The notes under the pieces were generated by a model, which saw nothing but the letters and a program-made list of their open reading frames with translations, searched no databases and was not told the DNA's origin. From the NCBI GenBank assembly GCA_900696595.1, contig CAADGT010000062.1, positions 1 to 33,246 of the forward strand: a stretch of 33,246 nt of DNA, in the 5' to 3' direction. Position numbers and translations under genes: made by a program. Below, piece by piece: positions 16,873 to 24,747 of this stretch. Each line of letters opens with the position of its first letter. Position 1 is the stretch's first letter. This DNA comes from an uncultured Chloroflexota bacterium. Its GTDB lineage: Bacteria; Chloroflexota; Anaerolineae; Anaerolineales; Villigracilaceae.

Positions 16873-17637
16873 ATGTCCCTGCCCATCGTAAAGATTTCCA
16901 ACCTTGATAAATATTTCGGCCGCCTGCACGTCCTGAAAAATATCAGCCTCGAAGTGCCTGAACGGCAGGTGGTTTGTCTCATCGGCAGGAGCGGCTCGGG
17001 AAAAAGCACCCTCCTGCGCTGTGTCAACTTTCTCGAAGACCCTTCCCACGGCGCTGTCGAAGTGGACGGCGTGCGTGTCGCGGCAGAGGTCAAGGGCCAG
17101 GAGAGACGGCAGTTGATCCATGACGTGCGGTTGAAGACCGGCATGGTCTTCCAGGAATTCAACCTCTTCCCGCACATGTCGGTTTTGGAGAACGTGATCG
17201 AAGGACCCGTCACCGTCAAGGGCATGGATCGCAATCGCGCCGTCGAACTTGCCGAACTGAATTTGGACAGCGTTGGCATGCTCTTCAAGAAGGACGAGTA
17301 CCCCATGCGGCTTTCGGGCGGGCAAAAACAACGCGTCGCCATCGCCCGCGCATTGACGATGGAACCGCGCGTGATGCTTTTCGACGAACCCACCTCCGCG
17401 CTCGACCCTGAATTGATCGGCGAAGTATTGAGCGTAATGAAGAAGGTTGCAAACGAAGGCATGACCATGATCGTCGTCACCCACGAAATGGGCTTTGCCA
17501 GAGAAGTGGCCGACCGGGTCATCGTCATGTCTGAAGGCGAACTGATCGAAGACGCCGCGCCGGACGAGTTATTCTCCCAGCCGAAAGACCCGCGCACCCG
17601 GGCGCTGATTGACCGTTACCGCACCGACGAAAAATAA
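16873..17637 (+). CDS. Amino-acid ABC transporter ATP-binding protein (GlnQ/HisP family)
   Basis: A 254-residue ATPase with Walker A GRSGSGKS at 38-45, the LSGGQ signature at 147-151, Walker B with Asp171-Glu172, the SALDPE block typical of polar amino-acid importers right after it, and His204 in the H-loop. A small insertion of about ten residues (around 68-80) lies before the Q-loop region. It is the energy-coupling subunit for the permease just upstream. Confidence 0.95.
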   Translation: MSLPIVKISNLDKYFGRLHVLKNISLEVPERQVVCLIGRSGSGKSTLLRCVNFLEDPSHGAVEVDGVRVAAEVKGQERRQLIHDVRLKTGMVFQEFNLFPHMSVLENVIEGPVTVKGMDRNRAVELAELNLDSVGMLFKKDEYPMRLSGGQKQRVAIARALTMEPRVMLFDEPTSALDPELIGEVLSVMKKVANEGMTMIVVTHEMGFAREVADRVIVMSEGELIEDAAPDELFSQPKDPRTRALIDRYRTDEK

Positions 17638-17655
17638 ACGCAGACCAAACCTGCC

Positions 17656-18417
17656 ATGACCGTCGCCATCACACGCAAGATCAGCCCGCGCTTCAACGAG
17701 TGCGAGATCACCCACATCGAGCGGACGCCCATTGACCTCGACATCGCCCGCGCCCAACATGACGCCTACGTCCGCCTCCTTGCCGATCTGGGTTGCCAGG
17801 TGATCGAACTGCCCGAAGAACCAGACCTTCCTGATTCAGTCTTCGTCGAAGACGCCGCCTTCATCCTGCCCGAAGCCGCCGTCATCACCCGTCCCGGCGC
17901 CGATTCGCGCAAGCCTGAAACGCAAACCATCATCCCCGCGCTCGCCCCATATCGCCCGCTTTTGCATGTCGCGCATCCCGCCACGCTGGACGGCGGCGAC
18001 GCGCTTGTGGCTGGAAAAAATATTTTCATCGGGCTTTCCACCCGCAGCAACCGCGAGGCGGTGGATCAACTCAACTCCCTGCTCGGCGATTACGGCTACA
18101 AAGTCTGGGGCGTCAAAATGACGGACTGCCTGCACCTGAAAACCGCCGTCACATGCGTGGACGACGCGACCCTGCTCATCAACAAAAACTGGGTGGACGC
18201 TTCCAACTTCCCCGGCTTTGATCTCATCGAAGTGGACGCCTCGGAACCCTTCGCCGCCAACTGTCTGCCCGTCCGCGGCAAAGTGATCTACCCGACGACG
18301 TTTCCCAAAACCCAAAAACGACTCGAAGAACGAGGCGGCAACGTCGCGCCGATTGACCTGAGCGAGCTCGCCAAAGCCGAAGGCGCGGTCACCTGTTGCA
18401 GTTTGATCGTCGAATGA
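17656..18417 (+). CDS. Dimethylarginine dimethylaminohydrolase (DDAH)-like amidinohydrolase
   Basis: A 253-residue guanidino-group-modifying enzyme. Landmarks of the DDAH family: a DSVFVEDAAF block at 60-69 with acidic residues 65-66, a GGDA motif at 113-116, His160 in the HLKTAVT block, and the terminal TCCS motif at 246-249 carrying the nucleophilic Cys (247 or 248). DDAH converts methylated arginine to citrulline and methylamines. Arginine deiminases are longer, so DDAH is favoured, though other small-guanidine hydrolases are possible. It begins 18 bases after the importer ATPase and is probably in that operon, which suggests that the importer brings in arginine-like substrates. Confidence 0.85.
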   Translation: MTVAITRKISPRFNECEITHIERTPIDLDIARAQHDAYVRLLADLGCQVIELPEEPDLPDSVFVEDAAFILPEAAVITRPGADSRKPETQTIIPALAPYRPLLHVAHPATLDGGDALVAGKNIFIGLSTRSNREAVDQLNSLLGDYGYKVWGVKMTDCLHLKTAVTCVDDATLLINKNWVDASNFPGFDLIEVDASEPFAANCLPVRGKVIYPTTFPKTQKRLEERGGNVAPIDLSELAKAEGAVTCCSLIVE

Positions 18418-18429
18418 AGCGGGTATAAT
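18402..18429 (+). promoter_or_regulatory. Promoter of the methyltransferase gene, probable leaderless start
   Basis: TATAAT at 18424-18429 ends 8 bases before the ATG at 18438, with TTTGAT at 18402-18407 as a possible -35 (16-base spacer). A start site at about 18436-18438 would give little or no leader, and no ribosome site is present. Confidence 0.6.
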
Positions 18430-18437
18430 CCCCCGCC

Positions 18438-19130
18438 ATGAATAAACCGCAGAAAAAATCCGAATCCGCCCGGTATTGGGAGGATCATCTTCTCAGCTGG
18501 GAATCTGGCGCATATTTCAGAGAGGGACAAAAAGACGCAACCTGGTGGGATAAACTCTCCGCCCTCTTTCGCGGCGACGCCATGTACGTCCGCATGAGCG
18601 CCGCGCTGGAGTTGATCCGCCCGCACCTCGCCGGAAAAACCGTCCTCGATGTCGGTTGCGCGTCGGGACGCTTCGCCTTTCAAATGATTCAAGCCGGGGC
18701 GGCGAAAATATACGGAACGGACATTTCCGCTGAAGCGTTAAAAATCGCCGCAACGCGCGGCGCGGAACTTGGGCTACGGGACAAACTTGAATTCTTCCCG
18801 TCCGATGTCGTTCAGCCGGGCGCCCCGCTCCCACAAGCGGACATCGTCACCGCCCTCGGCGTGATCGAATACTTCGACCCCGAAGCCATGTCGGCGTTTC
18901 TTGGCAACCTGCGGACGAAATACATCCTGCTCGACTTCCCCGATCATGCCCGTAAAAAAGAATTCCCAACCTGGGTGTTGCGTCAGGTGTACATCCGCGC
19001 CAACCGCCTGCCGGGGGTTTATTTGTACTCGCTCGACGAATTTTCACAACTCGCCGAACCGCGCGGATTCAAAGACCTGCGCATCGTCAAAAGCCGAAAT
19101 TTTTACTACGTCACCAACCTGCCCGCATGA
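18438..19130 (+). CDS. Class I SAM-dependent methyltransferase
   Basis: A 230-residue protein. The SAM-binding motif I (VLDVGCASGRF) is at 69-79, an acidic motif II follows (YGTDIS near 95), and a ADIVTALGVIEYF block sits near 134-146. The substrate is not determined. It overlaps the polysaccharide deacetylase start by four bases (ATGA), so the two probably work together on a glycan, lipid-linked sugar or other envelope compound; this is inference. Confidence 0.88.
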   Translation: MNKPQKKSESARYWEDHLLSWESGAYFREGQKDATWWDKLSALFRGDAMYVRMSAALELIRPHLAGKTVLDVGCASGRFAFQMIQAGAAKIYGTDISAEALKIAATRGAELGLRDKLEFFPSDVVQPGAPLPQADIVTALGVIEYFDPEAMSAFLGNLRTKYILLDFPDHARKKEFPTWVLRQVYIRANRLPGVYLYSLDEFSQLAEPRGFKDLRIVKSRNFYYVTNLPA

Positions 19131-19975
19131 ACAGAATAGCCTGCGTCACGCTCGACATGGAGCCGGATCACGGCGACCCTCATAAACAGATTCGCCTGCT
19201 CGAAAACCCCGATTATTTTGAGCGCTATGTCTCCACCGTCAACAAATACAACGCAAAAGTGACCATGTTCACGGTCACAAACCTCTTCGAGACTCGCAGA
19301 AAACTATTCGAGAAACTCGCGGCGCGCATCCCGCTCGAATTCAGCGTCCACTCGCACACGCACGACCCGCGCAACGCCTGCACATTGGACGAAGTCCGCA
19401 ATTCGCAAAAAGCATACGAAGATTTTACAGGCGCAAAACCCATCGGCTACCGCGCCCCAATCGGGCGGATAGACAAAGCCGGGCTTGGACATCTTCTCGA
19501 TCACGGTTTTGAATATGATGCCAGCGTATATCCTTCGTACCGTCCCGGCGAGTTCGGTTACAACAACCTGCACATGCCAAATGTCCCCTTCCGGGTGACG
19601 CGCGCCGACGGAAAGTCTCTGGTGGAATTTCCATTCACGTCCATCGAAAAAATCCGCGTGGTGTTCGCCCTCAGTTACGCCAAACTGTTCGGTTGGGGCG
19701 CGTATTCGCTCTTGTTACGTCTTTTCGGACTGCCTGAAACCGCCCTGCTCCTCTCGCATCCCTACGATTTTTATTTCGGCGCGATCCCGCGCAGTACGGT
19801 CGGCGGGCTGGAGGGCTGGGCGATGAGAAGAAATAGCGCGGCGGCGTTCAATATTTTCGATAATCTGCTCGCGCGCCTGCGCGACGGCGGCTATTCCTTC
19901 GCCTTCGTAAGCGAGGCATATTCGCTCGTTGCGGGTGAAAGCCTGCCCGCCTTTTCCCTGGAAAAATGGAAATAG
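19127..19975 (+). CDS. Polysaccharide deacetylase family protein (NodB domain)
   Basis: A 282-residue protein without a signal peptide. NodB motifs: the first motif is reduced to TLDMEPD with Asp10, motif 2 HSHTHD spans 75-80 with the metal-binding His75 and His79, and motif 3 is YRAPIG near 108-113. The motif set fits the metal-dependent deacetylases acting on sugar-bound acetyl groups, close to the PuuE/WbmS-like branch seen in glycan gene clusters. It is translationally coupled to the methyltransferase upstream. A terminator follows 25 bases after the stop. Confidence 0.86.
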   Translation: MNRIACVTLDMEPDHGDPHKQIRLLENPDYFERYVSTVNKYNAKVTMFTVTNLFETRRKLFEKLAARIPLEFSVHSHTHDPRNACTLDEVRNSQKAYEDFTGAKPIGYRAPIGRIDKAGLGHLLDHGFEYDASVYPSYRPGEFGYNNLHMPNVPFRVTRADGKSLVEFPFTSIEKIRVVFALSYAKLFGWGAYSLLLRLFGLPETALLLSHPYDFYFGAIPRSTVGGLEGWAMRRNSAAAFNIFDNLLARLRDGGYSFAFVSEAYSLVAGESLPAFSLEKWK

Positions 19976-20000
19976 GAACAACCGGCGCTGTTAAACAATA

Positions 20001-20020
20001 AACTCCCATCCGGGAGTTTT
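20001..20020. terminator. Bidirectional terminator between the deacetylase and tRNA-Leu genes
   Basis: AACTCCC (20001-20007) pairs with GGGAGTT (20012-20018) around a 4-base loop, followed by TT-G-TTT on the plus strand and by A/T-rich sequence on the minus strand. It can end both convergent transcripts. Confidence 0.82.
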
Positions 20021-20025
20021 GTTTG

Positions 20026-20108
20026 TGCGCTGGAGAGGACTTGAACCTCCACGTCTTGCGACACATGGCCCTCAACCATGCCTGTCTGCCAATTCCAGCA
20101 CCAGCGCA
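20026..20108 (-). tRNA. tRNA-Leu (anticodon GAG)
   Basis: An 83-base class II tRNA. The acceptor stem GCGCTGG/CCAGCGC is perfect, with discriminator A. The anticodon stem CATGG/CCATG encloses TTGAGGG, with anticodon GAG after T33. A long variable arm (TGTCGCAAGACG) and a T-arm with a TTCAAGT loop follow. The CCA end is not encoded. The D-arm contains the leucine-typical GAATTGGCAGAC. Confidence 0.96.
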
Positions 20109-20121
20109 TAAGCAGGGCGTA

Positions 20122-20149
20122 TTATAATCGTGATGTTTTTTCTGTCAAG
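20122..20149 (-). promoter_or_regulatory. Consensus promoter of tRNA-Leu
   Basis: On the minus strand TTGACA (complement of 20144-20149) and TATAAT (complement of 20122-20127) are separated by 16 bases, ending 13 bases before the mature tRNA. Confidence 0.88.
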
Positions 20150-20158
20150 CAAACCGTA

Positions 20159-20180
20159 AAACAAGCCTATGGGCTTGTTT
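20159..20180 (+). promoter_or_regulatory. Hairpin just upstream of the plsX ribosome site
   Basis: A 9-bp stem, AAACAAGCC (20159-20167) with GGCTTGTTT (20172-20180). It ends 11 bases before AGGAG at 20191. It may be a weak attenuator or a repeat remnant. Confidence 0.5.
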
Positions 20181-20201
20181 TACAAAAATCAGGAGACGAT
20201 C

Positions 20202-21212
20202 ATGGCTCGTATCGTAGTAGACGCAATGGGAAGCGACGATCATCCCATGCCGGATGTGGAGGGCGGCGTACAAGCCGCGCGCGAATATGGCGTGGAGATC
20301 ATCTTCGTCGGGGATGAGGCGAAGATCAAACCCGCGCTCGAAAAACAAAACGCGCAGGGATTGAATATCCGCGTCGTCCACGCGCCGGAGGTATTGACGA
20401 TGGAGGATAAAGGCGAAGCGCTGGTCTTGAAGGCGCGCTCCAAAGAGCCGAAGAATTCGATGGCGGTCGGCATGGACCTCGTCAAGAAAGGCGAGGCGGA
20501 CGCCTTTGTGACGGCGGGCAACACTGGCGCGGGCATGGTCACCGCCCTCTTCCGGCTCGGACGCATCCGCGGCGTGGATCGTCCCGCCCTGGCGCCCACC
20601 TTCCCGACGGCGACTGGATCGTGCATTGTGCTGGACATCGGCGCCAACCCCGACTGCAAGCCGGAAAACCTGTTGCAGTTCGGAATCCTCGGAAGCATTT
20701 ATGCCGAAAAGGCGCGCGGCGTAAAGAACCCGAAAGTCGGTTTGGTATCAAATGGAGAAGAAGAGGGCAAGGGCAATGAACTGGTCAAGGCCGCAACGCC
20801 TTTGTTCAAAACCGCAAAGTTGAATTATTTCGGCAATGTGGAGGGCAAGGAAGTCATCGGCGGCGCGGTGGATGTGGCCGTAACCGACGGCTTTACCGGC
20901 AACGTGATGTTGAAGACCGCCGAAGCGGTCGGCAAACTGATCGTGGATTTCGTGCGCTCGACGATCAAAAACGGAAACCTGGCGACGAAGATCGGCGGCG
21001 CGCTCGTCCGCCCGGCGCTGCGTTCGTTGAAAAAGTTAATGGACCCGGGCGAGCAGGGCGCGGCTCCCATGCTGGGCGTGAACGGGCTGGTCTTCATCTG
21101 TCACGGGCGCTCGGACGCCTTTGCCATCAAGAACGCCGTGCGTGTGGCGAAGGAAGCCGTGGATGCGGGCGTATTGGATGCAATGAAGAATGCCATCGAG
21201 GAGAGTTTGTGA
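20202..21212 (+). CDS. plsX: Phosphate acyltransferase PlsX
   Basis: A 336-residue soluble enzyme of the usual length that turns acyl-ACP into acyl-phosphate, the first step of phosphatidic acid synthesis by the PlsX-PlsY route. The N terminus ARIVVDAMGSDDHP is the family hallmark. A TAGNTGAGM block lies near residue 105, and an ALAPTFP block and a DIGANPDCKP block around 125-155. I start it at ATG 20202 (AGGAG upstream), not at the in-frame ATG at 20169 that lies inside a hairpin. The usual fatty-acid-synthesis neighbours (fabD, fabH, acpP) are not adjacent. Confidence 0.96.
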   Translation: MARIVVDAMGSDDHPMPDVEGGVQAAREYGVEIIFVGDEAKIKPALEKQNAQGLNIRVVHAPEVLTMEDKGEALVLKARSKEPKNSMAVGMDLVKKGEADAFVTAGNTGAGMVTALFRLGRIRGVDRPALAPTFPTATGSCIVLDIGANPDCKPENLLQFGILGSIYAEKARGVKNPKVGLVSNGEEEGKGNELVKAATPLFKTAKLNYFGNVEGKEVIGGAVDVAVTDGFTGNVMLKTAEAVGKLIVDFVRSTIKNGNLATKIGGALVRPALRSLKKLMDPGEQGAAPMLGVNGLVFICHGRSDAFAIKNAVRVAKEAVDAGVLDAMKNAIEESL

Positions 21213-21268
21213 CGCCGACTTACCCACAGGGCGCTTCGCAGAGTCGGCGGCGCTGGTGAGAATCAAAC

Positions 21269-21964
21269 ATGAAGATTATTAAAAACGAAAAACTTATTCA
21301 AAGAAACGGAAAGATCGGAAACTGGGTCAGCCTGGGGGCGCTGGCTGTGCTGGGCGGGGGAATGTACATATCCTTTACGAGACCCGACCTGTTCACTTAT
21401 TCATTGATCGCCCTTGTCGCCGGTTTTGCCCTGACGCAGATCGGCATGTACATGGGCAATCGCTGGGGACGCTCCCCCCGCCGCGACGAAAAACTGGACG
21501 CGAGTTTGAAAGGTCTGCACAGCGACTTCACCATCTACCATTATTCGACCCCGGCTTCGCATCTGCTCGTCGGGCCGGCGGGCGTGTGGGCGCTCCTGCC
21601 GCATCAGCAGGGCGGGCGTGTGTATTATGAAAAGAATCGCTGGAGGGTCCGGGGCGGCGGATTCATGCAGACCTACATGCGCCTCTTTGGGCAGGAAGGC
21701 ATCGGACGACCCGATCTCGAGGCGGAGGGCGAGGTCGCGGCGGTGAAAAAATTCCTGGTCAAGAGAATGGCGGGAGACGCCGTCCCTGAGATAAAACCCC
21801 TTTTGGTGTTCACCCACGACCAGGTCGAGGTCGAGCCGGGGGAATCCCCGATCCCCGCTGTGAGGTTGAAACAACTCAAGGGTTTCATCCGCGACGCGTC
21901 GAAGGAACGTAAACTTTCCAGCCTTCAGATACAGGAAATTGCGCGGGCATTGGAAGAGTCGTAG
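21269..21964 (+). CDS. Membrane-anchored NERD (nuclease-related) domain protein
   Basis: A 231-residue protein with two hydrophobic segments at about 20-38 and 42-62, then a cytoplasmic part with the features of the NERD domain: a DEKLDASLKGL opening (near 83), an HLLVGPAGVWAL strand pair (near 108) and a lysine-arginine region after it. Compared with typical NERD proteins some of the acidic nuclease-type residues are not obvious, so catalysis is uncertain. An 8-bp inverted repeat (21213-21220 with 21242-21249) lies between plsX and this gene. Its stop directly abuts the start of the first membrane paralogue. Confidence 0.72.
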   Translation: MKIIKNEKLIQRNGKIGNWVSLGALAVLGGGMYISFTRPDLFTYSLIALVAGFALTQIGMYMGNRWGRSPRRDEKLDASLKGLHSDFTIYHYSTPASHLLVGPAGVWALLPHQQGGRVYYEKNRWRVRGGGFMQTYMRLFGQEGIGRPDLEAEGEVAAVKKFLVKRMAGDAVPEIKPLLVFTHDQVEVEPGESPIPAVRLKQLKGFIRDASKERKLSSLQIQEIARALEES

Positions 21965-23326
21965 ATGTCGAAGTTTTTCGCGTCCATGCGCGGACGGGCG
22001 GCTTTGATTTCCGTATTGGGGATCATCCTTATTCTTTCCTATTTGCGCGTCCGCTTGTACGGCGACCCCGCGTTATCCATAGCGGGCAACGATACGCTAA
22101 GTTATGTGGAAGCGTCGCGCGTCCCGCTTTTTTCGGCGGAGATGTTTACCGGGCGGCGGCTGCTGACCACGAATCTCGTTTACAAAATATTCGAACCCGA
22201 AAGCGGTTACGAGATTCGCGTCAACGGGTCCATCGAGACCACCCGGCGCGGATATCAGCCCGGATTTGATCGCATCGTTATTTTTCAACTTGTGTTGTCG
22301 TTGATCGGCTGGGGCGCGCTTGCCTATTCAGTTTCGCAGACTGTGCAGAATTCATGGATGCGCGTCATCAGCGCCCCGCTGATCCTCGTCTTTGCCTACG
22401 TCCCTCAAATGGCGGATTGGGACAGCATTCTCATGTCCGAGTCGCTGACCTTTTCGCTCTTTGCGCTTCAATTCGCCCTGCTCATTAAAATGGTGTTTGC
22501 GCTTTACAAAGACCCGGATGCGAATATCACAGCCTGGGCTTTGCTTTGGGGCGTCGTCTCCTTCTTTTGGATCTTTCTGCGCGACACGAACGTCTTCACC
22601 GCCTTGATGACTCTCGCGATGATCGCCGCGCTGATGATTGCGCCGCGTTATCGAAAAAAGAAAGCGCTGATTGGCGGGATGGTCTTCCTCGCTTTGGTCG
22701 CCGCGCTTGGCTTGGTCACCGCTCGCAACAGCGTGCGGACGACGGTCCAGATCAGCAACATTTACAAGGACGATATCTTTCCAAGTCCGGGGCTGGTGAC
22801 GGTCTTTCAAGGAATGGGGATGCCGCCCGTCTCCTTTCATTCAAGCGAGTTTAAACTATGGCTTGAGGAGGATGGCGCCTCGACCCTCTTCCGCTTCATG
22901 CTGGCGCACCCCGGGTATGTCGCCGCGAAATTATGGCGGGACTTCCCCGATTCATTTTACGAGATCGAACAGACTTATTTCACGGCGCGCGACCTGAATC
23001 CGGCGCGGGAGATTCTCTTCGAAATCGGCGACGCCCTGCACCCGGAAGGCGCGGCTTCGTTTTTTGGGAGCGCCCTGCCTTTGATCGGGATTTTACTGCT
23101 CGCCTCGAAGAACATCGAAGACAGCCGCCCCTGGGCATGGCTGGGACTCTGGCTTTTCTTCTCCGCCGGGTTGACTCTCGTTCCGACCATTCTCGGCGAT
23201 ACCTGGGCGTTGAACCGTCACGCGCTGTACTCGACCACCATCTACCGCCTGACAATGTGGCTTTTCCCGGTTGTCGTCGCGGATATTGCCCTGCGGCGCA
23301 AACCGGCGATTGAATCCGCTGTATGA
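21965..23326 (+). CDS. Uncharacterised multi-pass membrane protein, GT-C-like, paralogue 1 of 3
   Basis: A 453-residue protein with about ten hydrophobic segments. I do not recognise a named family with certainty; the layout (acidic residues in the first outer loop, many helices) resembles GT-C glycosyltransferases. Landmarks shared with the two genes downstream: RLYGD near 32, SYVEASRVPLFS near 47, RLLTTNLVYK near 64, a FDR-I block, MADWDSILMSESLTFS near 150, FLRDTNVF near 200, ARNS-R near 253, HPGYVAAKLW near 315 and a late NRHALYS block. The ATG directly follows the previous stop, and its own stop overlaps the next start (ATGA). Confidence 0.8.
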   Translation: MSKFFASMRGRAALISVLGIILILSYLRVRLYGDPALSIAGNDTLSYVEASRVPLFSAEMFTGRRLLTTNLVYKIFEPESGYEIRVNGSIETTRRGYQPGFDRIVIFQLVLSLIGWGALAYSVSQTVQNSWMRVISAPLILVFAYVPQMADWDSILMSESLTFSLFALQFALLIKMVFALYKDPDANITAWALLWGVVSFFWIFLRDTNVFTALMTLAMIAALMIAPRYRKKKALIGGMVFLALVAALGLVTARNSVRTTVQISNIYKDDIFPSPGLVTVFQGMGMPPVSFHSSEFKLWLEEDGASTLFRFMLAHPGYVAAKLWRDFPDSFYEIEQTYFTARDLNPAREILFEIGDALHPEGAASFFGSALPLIGILLLASKNIEDSRPWAWLGLWLFFSAGLTLVPTILGDTWALNRHALYSTTIYRLTMWLFPVVVADIALRRKPAIESAV

Positions 23327-24708
23327 AATTCATCAGAACAAATTACGTCAGCCTGATCATCCTGCTCGTCTTCGCGGCGGGATTCTACGTCCGCGCCACA
23401 TGGTATGGAGATTTGCGCCTCTCGACCGCCAACGCCGAAACGGACAGTTACATTTCCGCTTCGCGCGCGCCGCTTTTTTCGTGGAGGATATTTGCAGGTC
23501 AAAGACTCTTCACGACCAACCTGATCTTCAAAATGGCGAACGACGCCGCAAACTGCCCCATCACTTCTTACGGCAAACCGGGCATCGGCGAAGAATCGGA
23601 ACGGGCGGCGCAGCCCTGTTTCGATAGGATCGCCCTGCTTCAAAACTATCTTTCGATCTTCGGCTGGCTCTTCCTCGGCTGGATGCTGGCGCGGCAGTTG
23701 AGAAATCCCTTCGTAAAAATATTTGCGGCAACTTCCATTATGCTCTTCGGCTTCACGCCTCAAATCGCCGAATGGGACAGCGTCCTCAGCCCCGAGTCGC
23801 TTTCGCTTTCGATGTTCGCCATCCTGCTTGGGCTGGCGCTCGAAGTCGTCCTGCGCGCGGCTTCATCCGAAAAACCATTTGCCTCCCGCGCGGATAAAAT
23901 CCTCCTGGCTGTGCTGGTGGTCTGGTACGCGCTTTGGGTCTTCGTCCGCGACGTTCATCTCTACGCCATCCCTGTCACGCTTGTCTTGATATTCCCGCTT
24001 TTCTTCCTGAAAAAGTTCAGGAAGGCGAGACCGCTATATTACGCCTCCGCCTCCCTGCTCGTTTTCTTCATCGTCGGCTATCTCTCCGCGCGCGACAGCC
24101 TGCGCGCGACCCGCTTCCCCTTGATGAATTCACTGGACGTGTATATCCTGCCCTATCCCTCGCGCGTCGAATTTTTCAAAAAATTTGACATGCCCGAAAA
24201 GGAAGCGCCGGATTACAAGGACGCTCCTATTTACCAGGCCTGGGCGGATGAACACGCCGCGAAGGCCTATGCGGCATTCCTGATTACACACCCCGGATTT
24301 GTCGTCACAACCCTATGGGAAAATATGGAGCTGTTGACCTCAGATTTTTCGCAACCGTATTTCATCGCCGATGAAGTGAAAAACCGCAAAACCCTGCTCA
24401 CGGTGGGGGAAATGGTCAACCCGGATACAGGCGCGGTTTATTTGTTGACATTGATTATTCCTCTGGCGTTTTTCTTCCAAGCCGCCCAGCATCGCACTCC
24501 CCATCTTTCTGGCTGGGCGTGGCTTGCCATTTGCATCTATGGCATCTCGGCTGCAACCCTTTTTATCAGTTTCTTTGGCGACATTGCGGGAATTCGCCGA
24601 CACATCCAGCCGTCGGTGGAAATGATACGGTTGTACATGTGGATCTTTCTCGCGCCATTTTTTGATCTCGACTTGGAGAAAACAGAAATAATCAACAACG
24701 GTCAATGA
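23323..24708 (+). CDS. Uncharacterised multi-pass membrane protein, GT-C-like, paralogue 2 of 3
   Basis: A 461-residue protein with the same membrane layout as its neighbours. Matching landmarks: TWYGDLRLS near 27, SYISASRAPLFS near 44, RLFTTNLIFK near 62, CFDRIALLQ near 100, IAEWDSVLSPESLSLS near 147, FVRDVHLY near 206, SARDSLRA near 252, HPGFVVTTLW near 327 and RRHIQPS near 426. Compared with paralogue 1 it has an extra cysteine-containing loop around 70-100 (NDAANCP), which paralogue 3 shares, so copies 2 and 3 look closer to each other. The start overlaps the previous stop by four bases. Confidence 0.8.
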   Translation: MKFIRTNYVSLIILLVFAAGFYVRATWYGDLRLSTANAETDSYISASRAPLFSWRIFAGQRLFTTNLIFKMANDAANCPITSYGKPGIGEESERAAQPCFDRIALLQNYLSIFGWLFLGWMLARQLRNPFVKIFAATSIMLFGFTPQIAEWDSVLSPESLSLSMFAILLGLALEVVLRAASSEKPFASRADKILLAVLVVWYALWVFVRDVHLYAIPVTLVLIFPLFFLKKFRKARPLYYASASLLVFFIVGYLSARDSLRATRFPLMNSLDVYILPYPSRVEFFKKFDMPEKEAPDYKDAPIYQAWADEHAAKAYAAFLITHPGFVVTTLWENMELLTSDFSQPYFIADEVKNRKTLLTVGEMVNPDTGAVYLLTLIIPLAFFFQAAQHRTPHLSGWAWLAICIYGISAATLFISFFGDIAGIRRHIQPSVEMIRLYMWIFLAPFFDLDLEKTEIINNGQ

Positions 24709-24747
24709 TCGGTTTCAATTGACTTTTTGTCGCAATGGAATTCGGAA

